64,000 bases of DNA, taken from positions 62,001 through 126,000 of the forward strand of contig NZ_JAQYWD010000001.1 in NCBI RefSeq assembly GCF_030145145.1. The letters run 5' to 3'. Each line of letters begins with the position of its first letter. Position 1 is the first letter of the stretch. This DNA comes from Desulfobacula sp. (GTDB taxonomy: Bacteria; Desulfobacterota; Desulfobacteria; Desulfobacterales; Desulfobacteraceae). The position numbers and the translations under genes are program-made. The notes under the pieces are model-generated. The model saw only the letters and a program-made list of their open reading frames with translations, did no database searches and was not told where the DNA came from. Positions 8,165 to 17,402 of the stretch are shown here, piece by piece.

Positions 8165-9013
8165 TTAAGCCATATGTAAGAGTGTGTCTACTTCCTGCAT
8201 ATTTATGCCGAACTCAGCAATAATCATTAAAACATCCGCCGCAGACAACCCCAGGTTTTTCATCACCTGATGTTTAAACCGATATGAAAGGCCATCAGAT
8301 CCCACCCCGTTTCCTATCATCATGCAGATGCAGTCCGCAAGATAAACCGCTGCAATGTCCTTGTCGTAAATTTTGCTTTCGTCGGTCAGGTGATGGTGCC
8401 GGATGATGTTGATCATCCGGGGGCTGAACTTCCACATTTTTGTAATCATGGCACCCAGTTCAGCATGATCAATACCCAGAATCTTTTTTTCCGCTTCCAG
8501 GAAGCTGAAGTTTCTGGTATCAACCAAACGCGTAATTTCCTGAGATGCATTCGCTACATGGTTTCCTAAAACATTTTTTCCAATATCTTTAATCAGAGCG
8601 GATGTGAATATGACGTTTTTATTTTTTAAGGACAGCTTCTCGGCCACCAGTTTGGCGACCACGGCTGAAGACACGGAATACTTCCACATATCGCCTTCAA
8701 TTAAGCCATATCCCTCCTGGCTTCCGGAAAGGGCTCTGGCACCTGATTTTATGAGTGCAAGTTCAATCACCTGATCCGTGCCCAGCATATTCACGGCATC
8801 TTTAATGGATTCTACTGGATTTTTAAGGCCAAAATAGGCAGCATTACACGTTTTTAAAACGCTGGCAGTGATAACCGGGTCATATTGAATCACATTGGCA
8901 ATATCTTCCATTGAACTGTCCGGGTTATCCACCACAGCCAGAAGTTGATGGGCCACAGCAGGAATAGGTGTCAGATCTTTGATCTGTTTCATAAGCGTCT
9001 GAAGGGATGTCAT
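8165..9013 (-). CDS. HDOD domain signalling protein
   Basis: A 282-aa HDOD protein: an HD-related fold used in signalling, usually without nuclease or phosphodiesterase activity. Seen are DLTPIPAVAHQLLAVVDNPD at residues 14-33, DPVITASVLKTCNAAYFG, FTSALIKDIGKNVLG and the GIDHAELGAMI segment. Its ATG overlaps the cheD stop (ATGA), so the two are translationally coupled. Such proteins are frequent in deltaproteobacterial chemotaxis operons, but its exact role here is unknown. Confidence 0.9.
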   Translation of the reverse strand: MTSLQTLMKQIKDLTPIPAVAHQLLAVVDNPDSSMEDIANVIQYDPVITASVLKTCNAAYFGLKNPVESIKDAVNMLGTDQVIELALIKSGARALSGSQEGYGLIEGDMWKYSVSSAVVAKLVAEKLSLKNKNVIFTSALIKDIGKNVLGNHVANASQEITRLVDTRNFSFLEAEKKILGIDHAELGAMITKMWKFSPRMINIIRHHHLTDESKIYDKDIAAVYLADCICMMIGNGVGSDGLSYRFKHQVMKNLGLSAADVLMIIAEFGINMQEVDTLLHMA

Positions 9014-9489
9014 ATCCTCACCTCCTTGGCCCCGGACGTTTTGACATAGATGTCTCCTGTCGCAATTTCAATCCTGACGGTCCGATTGGTGTTCCCGCCA
9101 ACATCCTGCTTGTTGATTATCACATTATTCTTAAAAAACATTTTTTTTAGGGCCATGTAATTTCTTTTGCCGATATTGAAAAAGCCTGCCTGATCCAGGA
9201 TTTCTGCACCGCCTGCAACATAGATCGTCATTCGTTGCTTGGCTGCGCCCAGATTATAAGCGGTTTTAAACAACCTGGGTATTCCGGAATCTGCAAACAT
9301 ATAGGGCCTTGCCGTTGCCTTTGTCTTGTCAATGGAAGACTCGGGGAGCATATAGTGAAGGATTCCGCCAACCTTGACGGCAGGATCGTAAATGACAAGC
9401 CCGATACAGGAACCAAGAGAATAGGTGATAATCGATTCCTTTGGGTTATTGCTCACCTTCATATCTGCAACACCAACTATCTGTTTCAT
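9010..9489 (-). CDS. cheD: CheD chemoreceptor glutamine deamidase
   Basis: A 159-aa CheD that converts receptor glutamines to glutamates and couples to CheC/CheX. It has the catalytic Cys in TYSLGSCIGLVIYD, the His in GGILHYMLPE, and the family GG-A-E segment (YVAGGAEILD) with INKQDVGGNTNRTV near the end. Length is normal. It follows cheA by 44 bp and overlaps the HDOD gene by 4 bp. Unlike the paralogue at 5915-6427, its active site is intact. Confidence 0.94.
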   Translation of the reverse strand: MKQIVGVADMKVSNNPKESIITYSLGSCIGLVIYDPAVKVGGILHYMLPESSIDKTKATARPYMFADSGIPRLFKTAYNLGAAKQRMTIYVAGGAEILDQAGFFNIGKRNYMALKKMFFKNNVIINKQDVGGNTNRTVRIEIATGDIYVKTSGAKEVRI

Positions 9490-9533
9490 TCTGTATCCCT
9501 TTTATTCGCTCAAATTCGAAGCTTTTAAATTCA

Positions 9534-12059
9534 TCACCTAGACTCAATTGAAAAAATACCATGGATATCTAGAATCAACCCGACTCTTCCATCAGAAAGA
9601 ATGGCACCGCCAGCTATCCCATCCACCTCTTCAAGGTTGCTGCCCAGACTTTTAATGACATATTCGTCCTTGCCCAAAAGTTCATCTATGAACAGGGCTC
9701 TTTTTTCACCTTTTGATTCCACAACCACCACAAGACCGTCTTGAACAGATTTCTTGTGATGACTGCTACCATAGATTTCATTTAAACGAATCATGGGGAT
9801 CAGGCTTCCACGGTCTTTGACCATCTCGTCTTCGCCGGCAACCGTAAAATAATCCTCTTTTTCAGGCTTAAATGCTTTTTGAATGGCAATTGTCGGAATC
9901 ACGTATTTTTCTTGATTAACCCGGATCAACATTCCATCAATAATCGCAAGTGTCAAAGGAAGGCTGATCGTAAATTTTGTGCCACGGCCTTTTTCAGAGG
10001 CAATGCTCAATTGACCTCTAAATTTTTCTATGCCGGACTTGACCACATCCATGCCCACCCCCCTGCCTGACACATCCGTGATTTCCTGGGCCGTGGAAAA
10101 GCCAGGCTGAAGAATCAAATCATATGTTTGCGCATCAGTCAGTTGTTCATTGCCGGTAATAAGACCCGTCTCTTTTGCCTTTTCAAGAATTCTGCCTTTA
10201 TCCAGCCCTTTACCATCATCTTGGATTTCGATAAGGATATGTCCCCCCCTATGGTAGGCGCGAAGAGTAATTTTACCCTGGGACGGCTTTTCATTTTCAA
10301 GACGGTCTGATGTAGATTCAATCCCATGATCACAGGAGTTTCTGATCATATGCACCATGGGTTCATACAGTGCATCGACCACATTTCTGTCTATCTCCGT
10401 ATCTTCTCCGACCATCTTCAAATTAATCTCTTTGCCTGATTTTTTTGCTAAATCCCTGACAAGTCGTATCATTTTCATAAACGTGGCTTTTATGGGGATC
10501 ATCCGCATGGACATGGCAATGTTCTGCATATTGGTGACGATCAGACCCAATTGTGACACGTTTTGGCTAAGAGACGGATCATTTATTGTTTTTTGTTTCA
10601 ACATAGACTGGGCAATAACAAGCTCTCCTGCATAATCCACAAGGTCATCCAGCTTTTGAGTGCTCACTTTTACCTGGGCATCCACTTTCTTTTTAGGCTG
10701 GTTTTGATCAATCAGAGCGGAGGCAACCTGATGGGGTTGAACCATTTTTTCTTCAACCAGTATTTCTCCAATTCTTTTCTCCGGTTGGATTTTCTGAATC
10801 TCAAGGGCCTGGTCCAGGGAGTTCTGACCCACTATTTTTTTCTTGACCAATATCTCCCCCAACGGTTCCTTGTCTCCTTTTGTCAGAGAAACCTGAAGGG
10901 TTTGAAGTTTATCTCTTAAACCATTCACATCAATATCATCATCCGGCGGCATGACTCCTTTATCTGTTCCCTGGCTGACCCTGGCGATGAGGTTTTTTAA
11001 CGTATCCACTGACTCAAGGATGACATCCGTGGCCCTATCATTAATTAAAAATTCTCCGCTGCGGGCACTATCCAAAAGATTTTCTGTGGCATGGGCAAGC
11101 TTGTTTATTTTGGTCAGGGATAAAAATCCAGACACCCCTTTGATGGTATGAAAGGGGCGGAAGATATCGTTGATAATATCCATATTGGAAGGGTCCTGCT
11201 CCAGGTCAATCAAATTTACTTCAATGGTATCCAGATTTTCCAGGGCTTCAGATACGAAATCCGTCAGGATTTCCATATCATCATCTGATATTTTCTCGGG
11301 TGATCTTTTTTCTGGATCTGTCTGAATTTTAATGGCAGGCTTGTCTTTAGGATCCATCTCTTTGATTTTTTGCTCTTCCATGAAGTTACTTTCTAATAAT
11401 TCCAAAACATCAGAATAATCAAAGGCAAAGGGTTCCCCTCTTTTTAAATGATTGAATATCGACTTAAGGAGTACCAACCCTTCTTCAATCGGCTGTGTAT
11501 TGTATATATCCTCAAGGATCATTTTTTCTAAATAGGTTTTGCAGGCCATACAAGTTTGATGAAATGCGCGGGGTTCAATCTCTTTTGAAACGTCAATGAG
11601 TCCGTCCAGGCTATTGAGCATGTCGTCAAGATCAGGAACATTTCCTGGACAAAACCCACTGATCATTCGGCTGAACTCATCCAGTTTTTTTTCTAATTGT
11701 TCAAAATAATCAGGTATAGGGTCTGTTACAGTTTTAGTTGAACTTTTTTCTACCATCTCACCGATCCGCCCATCTTCATCTAAATTTTGAAATGATCTTG
11801 AAAGACCAGAGATAAATGCCTCCAAAGCAGTTATTTGCTCAATACTGGTTTTGGAATTATTCTGTATGCTGCTGTTAATTATATTCTGAGCCTTTATAAT
11901 TTCTCTGGCTTCCAGTGTTAATGAGAATCCCATACAATGTGTGTGAATGTTTTTCAGTATTGGCAACAAAACAGACAAACTTTCTGGTTCTTCCGGATCG
12001 GCCAGAACAAGTTCGCAGGAAAACTTTTCAATCAAATCTTTAATACGCGCATAAGACAT
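9534..12059 (-). CDS. cheA: CheA chemotaxis histidine kinase with long N-terminal extension
   Basis: An 841-aa kinase taking the second of two adjacent ATGs, 6 nt after AAGGTG. Domains by approximate residue: 1-255 an unusual helical acidic extension without a clear family; 260-375 the HPt domain with the phospho-accepting His near 304 (FRPFHTIKGVSGF); 400-452 two tandem units of the form LGEILVxxKxV...AL, as seen at the N-termini of type II secretion ATPases; 460-525 dimerisation; 525-690 HATPase (HMIRNSCDHGIES, DDGKGLD, GRGVGMDVV); 690-835 the CheW-like domain. The HPt is normally at the N-terminus, so the extension is notable. It is the paralogue of the kinase at 1-524. Upstream is cheW and downstream cheD. 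Confidence 0.93.
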   Translation of the reverse strand: MSYARIKDLIEKFSCELVLADPEEPESLSVLLPILKNIHTHCMGFSLTLEAREIIKAQNIINSSIQNNSKTSIEQITALEAFISGLSRSFQNLDEDGRIGEMVEKSSTKTVTDPIPDYFEQLEKKLDEFSRMISGFCPGNVPDLDDMLNSLDGLIDVSKEIEPRAFHQTCMACKTYLEKMILEDIYNTQPIEEGLVLLKSIFNHLKRGEPFAFDYSDVLELLESNFMEEQKIKEMDPKDKPAIKIQTDPEKRSPEKISDDDMEILTDFVSEALENLDTIEVNLIDLEQDPSNMDIINDIFRPFHTIKGVSGFLSLTKINKLAHATENLLDSARSGEFLINDRATDVILESVDTLKNLIARVSQGTDKGVMPPDDDIDVNGLRDKLQTLQVSLTKGDKEPLGEILVKKKIVGQNSLDQALEIQKIQPEKRIGEILVEEKMVQPHQVASALIDQNQPKKKVDAQVKVSTQKLDDLVDYAGELVIAQSMLKQKTINDPSLSQNVSQLGLIVTNMQNIAMSMRMIPIKATFMKMIRLVRDLAKKSGKEINLKMVGEDTEIDRNVVDALYEPMVHMIRNSCDHGIESTSDRLENEKPSQGKITLRAYHRGGHILIEIQDDGKGLDKGRILEKAKETGLITGNEQLTDAQTYDLILQPGFSTAQEITDVSGRGVGMDVVKSGIEKFRGQLSIASEKGRGTKFTISLPLTLAIIDGMLIRVNQEKYVIPTIAIQKAFKPEKEDYFTVAGEDEMVKDRGSLIPMIRLNEIYGSSHHKKSVQDGLVVVVESKGEKRALFIDELLGKDEYVIKSLGSNLEEVDGIAGGAILSDGRVGLILDIHGIFSIESR

Positions 12060-12328
12060 CATAAACACCTTGTTTTTATATTTTTCAAAGATAACCCTCC
12101 AAAAAAATATCATTAATTTTGTAGCAAATATCCATTAGAGGATCTGAAATGTTAAATTTTATGTTGCCTATTGTCATCTTGTGTTGTCGTTTGAAATTCA
12201 GGAATTTAGGACCCAATAGTATTTTTTCCTGTCTTGGCTGTTTTAGGTTTAGAAGAAATGGTTTTCATTCGATTATGGCCACCAAAGGTGTTGTCCTGGT
12301 TTTATTTAAATTCTTAATAAAAAAAAAT
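12060..12328. other. Spacer between cheW and cheA
   Basis: About 270 bases with no gene that I can support. A minus-strand 20-codon frame (MKTISSKPKTAKTGKN) has no ribosome site. The spacing is large for an operon, so cheA may have its own promoter here. I see no convincing promoter boxes. Confidence 0.4.
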
Positions 12329-12841
12329 TTACGATGCTTTATTTAGGTCATCTATTTCCTCGATTGACAGCACCTTATCAATATTCAGTAAAATTTTAAC
12401 CCCCCCGTTTATTTTTGCCAGACCCAGGATATAGGCCGTATCCAATGCAGTGCCAAAGGCCGGGGTATCTTCAATTTCGTTTTCCTGGATATTTAATACT
12501 TCTGAGACCGCATCGACCACAATGCCGATTAACACCGTGCTGGTTTCCAACTCTATTTCCACAACAATGATACAGGTCCGATCCGTATAGGGAATCTCCC
12601 CCATATTAAATTTCAACCGGAGATCCATCACTGGGATAACCTTTCCCCGCAGGTTGATAACCCCTTTTAAGAATGCAGGCGTTCTTGGCACAGACGTGAT
12701 GGGCATCATGCCGATGATTTCCTTCACCTTGAGAATACCAATTCCATATTCTTCTTCATCGAGTGAAAATGTCAGGTATTTTCCGGTTTTAATTGTCGTT
12801 TCCTTAATTGCCTGGTTCATTGTTTTAGTCAATTGATCCAT
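12329..12841 (-). CDS. cheW: CheW coupling protein
   Basis: A 170-aa SH3-like adaptor that links chemoreceptors to CheA. Typical segments: YLTFSLDEEEYGIGILKVKE, PAFLKGVINLRGKVIPVMDL, IVVEIELETSTVLIGIVVD and VKILLNIDKVLS. A strong GGAGG precedes the ATG. It starts 2 bp after the stop of the small upstream protein, so the two are cotranscribed. It is the only cheW in the window. Confidence 0.95.
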   Translation of the reverse strand: MDQLTKTMNQAIKETTIKTGKYLTFSLDEEEYGIGILKVKEIIGMMPITSVPRTPAFLKGVINLRGKVIPVMDLRLKFNMGEIPYTDRTCIIVVEIELETSTVLIGIVVDAVSEVLNIQENEIEDTPAFGTALDTAYILGLAKINGGVKILLNIDKVLSIEEIDDLNKAS

Positions 12842-12843
12842 CT

Positions 12844-13257
12844 TTAGTTTCCTCCATTATTATTTGAAACGATTTTAATTTTTTTTTCTTGCTGGGTCAT
12901 CTTGATTAATACCGCACAAAGGTCATCATAGGTGTCGTTTACATAGGTGAAATATCTTGGAAAAAAATGGTGGGCGACCGATGTTGTGGCATTTGAATCA
13001 TCCGGAAGAATCAGGAGAATGCGTTTGCCTTCCAGCAAGTCAATCAGTGAGGTTAATTCTTTTAAGCGATCTTTAGAATCTGTAAACAAAACAAAAATTT
13101 CTTGATCGTAAAGAGAAACCTGTTTCAATCTTGTTTTGAACCCATTAAACGTCTGGAAGGTTTCAATTTCGAGCCCTTTGAAATTTTGTTTGATAAGTTT
13201 TCTAAAGGTTGTACCTTTACTGGATGCATTCTGATGAACAAAAAGTATAAGTTTCAT
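12844..13257 (-). CDS. Hypothetical protein heading the chemotaxis operon
   Basis: 137 aa, not recognised. The pattern of hydrophobic strands and helices (MKLILFVHQNASSKG, QEIFVLFTDSKD, GKRILLILPDDSN) suggests a receiver- or flavodoxin-like alpha/beta fold, but the acidic pair, phospho-acceptor and Lys of receivers are absent. It is the first gene of the minus-strand operon and is only 2 bp from cheW, so a chemotaxis-related role is likely. The C-terminus is basic and polar (KKIKIVSNNNGGN). Confidence 0.65.
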   Translation of the reverse strand: MKLILFVHQNASSKGTTFRKLIKQNFKGLEIETFQTFNGFKTRLKQVSLYDQEIFVLFTDSKDRLKELTSLIDLLEGKRILLILPDDSNATTSVAHHFFPRYFTYVNDTYDDLCAVLIKMTQQEKKIKIVSNNNGGN

Positions 13258-13311
13258 ATAAACTCATTTCTAAATTAAGTTGAATTTTTATATTCTCTAA
13301 AATCCATACAT

Positions 13312-13327
13312 TACAAAATGCATGCCA
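13312..13327 (-). promoter_or_regulatory. Candidate sigma-54 promoter of minus-strand che operon
   Basis: The minus strand reads TGGCATGCATTTTGTA, against the consensus TGGCAC-N5-TTGCW. The -24 GG is perfect and the -12 GC reads GT. It would place the start of transcription about 43 bp before the first gene of the operon. An NtrC-type regulator gene lies 180 bp upstream. The match is imperfect in an AT-rich region. Confidence 0.35.
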
Positions 13328-13509
13328 TGGCATAAAATTATTTTTTTGTTTAATTTCAGGTAGTTAAATATATATGGGTTTATTTGAAATTCTTAAGAAT
13401 CGAACAATATTATTTTGATTGAAAAGATAACTATCTGAATTTATATTTTATTTTCTATAAAACGTGAAGCTATCGCAAAGATAGGAATGTCGCAAGGATG
13501 GGACAGGCT

Positions 13510-14913
13510 TTAAATGCCTTTTAAATCATACTGCTGCATAAGCCTATAAAGCTGACTTCTTGAAAGACCGGATATTTTGCATGATTCTTTTATGTTTCCT
13601 TTAGTGCCGGACAACAAATCTTGTAAATACGCGGATTTTGTTTTTTCAAGATGGTCTTTAAATGGAAGTTTGCTTTGATGCATTTTTTCTTTTGCAAAAG
13701 GATCGGGGGGTTGGGTGTGTTTATTCTTAAGTGTTTTGAATTTCTTTTTAATATTAGATGCTCGAATATGTTCCGGAAGATGATGAGGGAAAAGCTTACT
13801 ACCGTATCCCGCTTTACTGCATACCAAATCAATCGTATTAATAAGTTCTCTTACATTTCCAGGCCATTCATACATTTGAATCTCTTCTAAAAAATCTTGT
13901 GACATGGTGCAGGTATTTTTTTCAGCAAGATCACTTTTCTGTTCCATACGACTGAGAGCAATCGATTGTATATCTTTTTCACGGTCTCTTAAGGGTGGAA
14001 GATGTATATTTATCGAAAACAATCTAAAAAAAAGGTCTTCTCTGAATTGATTTTTATCGACCATCTCTGTCAAATCACAATGGGTTGCACTGATCAACCT
14101 GAAATCACTGTTTATTTCTTTTTTACTGCCAACCGGTCTGAATCGCTTTTCCTGGAGAGCTCTTAAAAATTTTTTTTGCATACCCATAGGAAGTTCACCC
14201 ACTTCATCCAAAAACAGGGTGCCTTTGTCTGCCATTTTAATCAGTCCGATTTTATCTGAATCCGCACCCGTAAAGGCCCCTTTTATATGACCAAAGAGTG
14301 TACTTTCAACTAAATATTCCGGTAAGGAAGTACAGTCAAGGACCACAAAATCAGATTGAGATTGTTTGCTGTTATTATGAATAGCCCTTGAAAATAATTC
14401 TTTACCAGTCCCGGTTTCTCCTGTAATTAGAACGGGAAGATCATTACATGCTGCTGAAGAAACTTGATCAAAGCAATTTAATATTTGCCGGCATTGACCA
14501 ATGATGGCGCCCTTGTTGATAGGCATATTTTGAATTTTGGAAAGCTTTTGCTCTCTGTATTCCAATGCTCGAGCCAGAGATAATTTAAACTCCGTATGTG
14601 AACCGCCTTTTTGAATATAATCCCATGCCTTTGACCGCATGGCAAGTTCAGCTCCATCTGAACTTCCCTCTCCCGTCATGATGATTACTTCCGGGGCCGT
14701 AGAACAACCTCGTATATGCTTAATCGCGTTGAGCCCATTGCCGTCAGGAAGCTTAACATCAAGAAAAACAATATCAAAATCATCTGTAGATACTTTGTCG
14801 ATGCCTTCTTTGAGGGTTAAAGAAAGCTCGACCATATGATCCATTCTGGTAAAAATCTTACCAAGAGTCCTGCAGACCTGGTGATCATCATCAATAATTA
14901 GAATTTTTGACAT
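13510..14913 (-). CDS. Sigma-54-dependent response regulator (NtrC family)
   Basis: 467 aa. Receiver at 1-120 (ILIIDDDHQVC, IVFLDVKLPDGNG, VIIMTGEG, WDYIQKG). AAA+ domain at about 137-365 with Walker A GETGTGKELF, the sigma-54 contact loop GAFTGAD, Walker B GTLFLDEVGELP and the arginine finger region FREDLFFRL. Fis-type helix-turn-helix at the end (ESCKISGLSRSQLYRLMQQY). It activates sigma-54 promoters when phosphorylated. The kinase gene is 9 bp upstream, so they form a two-component pair. Targets are unknown; the che operon is one possibility. Confidence 0.94.
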   Translation of the reverse strand: MSKILIIDDDHQVCRTLGKIFTRMDHMVELSLTLKEGIDKVSTDDFDIVFLDVKLPDGNGLNAIKHIRGCSTAPEVIIMTGEGSSDGAELAMRSKAWDYIQKGGSHTEFKLSLARALEYREQKLSKIQNMPINKGAIIGQCRQILNCFDQVSSAACNDLPVLITGETGTGKELFSRAIHNNSKQSQSDFVVLDCTSLPEYLVESTLFGHIKGAFTGADSDKIGLIKMADKGTLFLDEVGELPMGMQKKFLRALQEKRFRPVGSKKEINSDFRLISATHCDLTEMVDKNQFREDLFFRLFSINIHLPPLRDREKDIQSIALSRMEQKSDLAEKNTCTMSQDFLEEIQMYEWPGNVRELINTIDLVCSKAGYGSKLFPHHLPEHIRASNIKKKFKTLKNKHTQPPDPFAKEKMHQSKLPFKDHLEKTKSAYLQDLLSGTKGNIKESCKISGLSRSQLYRLMQQYDLKGI

Positions 14914-14922
14914 TTTGTTATC

Positions 14923-17040
14923 CTAAAAGTATTCAATCCTTTGATTGTCATCCAGAACCCTTCTCACTTCCTTGGCCATGTCAGAACCGATGGGGGGTTC
15001 ATCATCAACCAGTAAGATATGCTCAGTTCCGGTTTCAACAGGCACCTGTTCAAAATTTGGTTCTACAATCTCAGAAGTTTTCAGCAATGGTAGGTAAACT
15101 TGAAAGGTTGTACCCACTCCAGGCTCACTCATAACGTTGATATCACCTTTATGTTCTTTTACAATTCCGTACGCCACTGACAAGCCAAGTCCCATACCCT
15201 TGCCATTTTCTTTGGTGGTGAAATAGGGCTCAAAAATTTTATCTAAATGTGCTTTGTCGATTCCAATACCATTGTCTGAAACAGACAGCATTGCATAATC
15301 GCCGGGCGGTAGCATAAAATTGGTTAGTCCATGTTTTATCTTGATTTCCCGGACCTCAACACCTATCTTTCCCCCACTATTTTGAACAGCATGATAAGCA
15401 TTCGTGATAAGGTTCATTCCAATTTGATGCATCTGTGAAGGGTCTGCCAACACGAGACCACAATCCTGTTGCAGGAACTGGTTAATATCGATATTCATCG
15501 GAATTGAAGCACGGCTGAGTTTAAGGACTTCTTTTAGTACATGTTGCATCCTCACTGGTATCAGTTTGTGCTCATGCGGGCGACTAAAAGCAAGAATCTG
15601 TTTTACAAGTTCGCGGCCTCGCTTTCCTGCAATCATAATTTCGCTGGCATTTTCTCTTTCCGGACTGTTGACCGGCAGGTCTTCTGTGAGCATTTCCGCT
15701 AAACCGATAATCGGGAATAGGATGTTGTTGAAGTCATGGGCGATGCCTCCAGCAAGGTTTCCAATAGATACCATTTTTTGGGGGTGCTGAATTTGTTTTT
15801 CCAATTGTTTTTGTCCGGTTATATCCCGAAGGAAACAGATATAGCAACCGCCATCATCATCTCGATATTGAACACTGACCTTAACGTCAAAGACTGTCTC
15901 ATCTTTTCGACGATGCCGGCTTTCAAATCGGTCTTTTTTAGTCTCGGTTATCTTTATCAGACGGTTCGATATCTTCGCCGCTTCGGTCCCAACAACTTCG
16001 AGATCCGAAATGTTCATTTTTAACAGTTCATCTGGACTATAACCACTCATCCGGCAATACGTTTCATTCACTTCAAGTAGTTTTCCATTTTTATCTGACA
16101 ACCAAAATCCATCCATGGCTGTCTGGAGAATCGCTTTATGTTGTTCTTCCCTTGCCCGTAGTGATTTAATCGCATCTTTATCTTCCGAAATATCCGTCAA
16201 AGAAAGAAGGACCTTTTTATTTCCATTTATGTCCAAAAGGGAAGTGGATATAAGAAGGTCCATGACGGTTTCATTGCCATTGATTAGAAAGGTCATCTGC
16301 CCTTCTTTAAGGGAGGGTTCACCTGTTTGAAAGGTTGACAGCGTCAGTGATCTCAATGGGCATTGGGAACATTCCAGCTCTTGTCCACACCCTTCAGCAC
16401 CAAAAGAATTCAGGCAATTGAAGGCATCACCACACAGGGTAAGCGAAAGGGCTTCTTTGGATAGATCGAGTCTTTTGAAAAGGAAGCCTACAGGGAATGA
16501 GCAGATAAGGCTAATCAGTGAAATATTAATAACGAACATCAGCCACTCTTGATGAGGTCTGTTAAAAACACCTGCCCAGGCAGCATTATCGGCATCTACA
16601 AGTGAATAAATGACCAGAAGAACAACTGCGTTGAGTATGATTGATAGCACTGCACCCCATTTATTGAAAAAAATAGCAGACATGATGCTAATCATCAAAA
16701 GCCATGCAGATCTTTCATAGTGAGGGCCAAGAAAAATAAAAAATGAAACCATCAATATATAAGCCAATAAAAGCCAGAGATATGGTACAAGTTTTGATGA
16801 CCCTTTTTTAAAAAAATAAACAAACGCAATGATAAGATAGATAATCAAGTCTATAACGATTAATGTATAGACTTTTTTTTGAAGAAAAATTGGCAGGGTG
16901 AATATCATTCCAATTGGAAAAGCGATTAATGCAAACAGCATCATGGCATTTATCAGCCAAAGCCTGGAATTTTTTAATCCAGCCACGGTATTTATATCTG
17001 GTAAATACCAGATGTACTTTTTAAAGAAACTTTTAGTCAT
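14923..17040 (-). CDS. Membrane PAS histidine kinase with internally deleted receiver
   Basis: 705 aa. About six membrane helices (residues 25-195), then a Cys-rich linker (CGDAFNCLNS, GCGQELECSQCP), a PAS domain (about 290-405), HisKA with the phospho-His in GGIAHDFNNILFP, and HATPase (GMGLGLSVAYGIVKEHKG). The C-terminus begins a receiver, HILLVDDEPPI, then jumps in frame to what is normally its last helix (GSDMAKEVRRVLDD) and stops. About 90 residues, including the phospho-acceptor Asp, are absent. The kinase core is intact and should phosphorylate the regulator downstream, but internal phosphorelay is lost. Confidence 0.9.
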   Translation of the reverse strand: MTKSFFKKYIWYLPDINTVAGLKNSRLWLINAMMLFALIAFPIGMIFTLPIFLQKKVYTLIVIDLIIYLIIAFVYFFKKGSSKLVPYLWLLLAYILMVSFFIFLGPHYERSAWLLMISIMSAIFFNKWGAVLSIILNAVVLLVIYSLVDADNAAWAGVFNRPHQEWLMFVINISLISLICSFPVGFLFKRLDLSKEALSLTLCGDAFNCLNSFGAEGCGQELECSQCPLRSLTLSTFQTGEPSLKEGQMTFLINGNETVMDLLISTSLLDINGNKKVLLSLTDISEDKDAIKSLRAREEQHKAILQTAMDGFWLSDKNGKLLEVNETYCRMSGYSPDELLKMNISDLEVVGTEAAKISNRLIKITETKKDRFESRHRRKDETVFDVKVSVQYRDDDGGCYICFLRDITGQKQLEKQIQHPQKMVSIGNLAGGIAHDFNNILFPIIGLAEMLTEDLPVNSPERENASEIMIAGKRGRELVKQILAFSRPHEHKLIPVRMQHVLKEVLKLSRASIPMNIDINQFLQQDCGLVLADPSQMHQIGMNLITNAYHAVQNSGGKIGVEVREIKIKHGLTNFMLPPGDYAMLSVSDNGIGIDKAHLDKIFEPYFTTKENGKGMGLGLSVAYGIVKEHKGDINVMSEPGVGTTFQVYLPLLKTSEIVEPNFEQVPVETGTEHILLVDDEPPIGSDMAKEVRRVLDDNQRIEYF

Positions 17041-17075
17041 GACTGTTCCTTGGAATCAGAATCGCTTGCACTAGC

Positions 17076-17402
17076 TTAATCATGATAAATTTCTAAATCA
17101 GGCGAATGCTTATGGGCACATTTTTGGCAGATGCTGTGGCTAAATTCCACTACAGCATTGGTCATGTCGCCAAGAATAAACGGATTATTATTATCAGCTG
17201 TTTCCATCCACAGTTGATTTTTTCTATTGATTTCATTTTTTCTGGCATAATCAGGTAGTAAAGAAAATTCAGCATTACTTTTTAAAAGAGCATTATGGAT
17301 AATCGGAGCAGAGGAAATAGTGACTGTAATTGCTGTTTTTTCTTTAAGATGGGATTCCACGTGCAAAGCAGCTTCTTTAGAACGAGTTTTAATATATTTC
17401 AT
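17076..17402 (-). CDS. Small protein with SHxICxxC tail, upstream of kinase
   Basis: 108 aa. The second half matches a tail common in deltaproteobacterial PAS and receiver proteins: LLP, then CxxCKKIR, then EFSHSICxxC and an LYPDL-like end. Here LLP and EFSHSICQKCAHKHSPDL are kept, but the first CxxC is replaced (LLPDYARKNEI). The N-terminal half is not recognised. It lies 35 bp before the kinase gene and is probably cotranscribed. It may be a decayed signalling protein fragment that is still open. Confidence 0.5.
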   Translation of the reverse strand: MKYIKTRSKEAALHVESHLKEKTAITVTISSAPIIHNALLKSNAEFSLLPDYARKNEINRKNQLWMETADNNNPFILGDMTNAVVEFSHSICQKCAHKHSPDLEIYHD

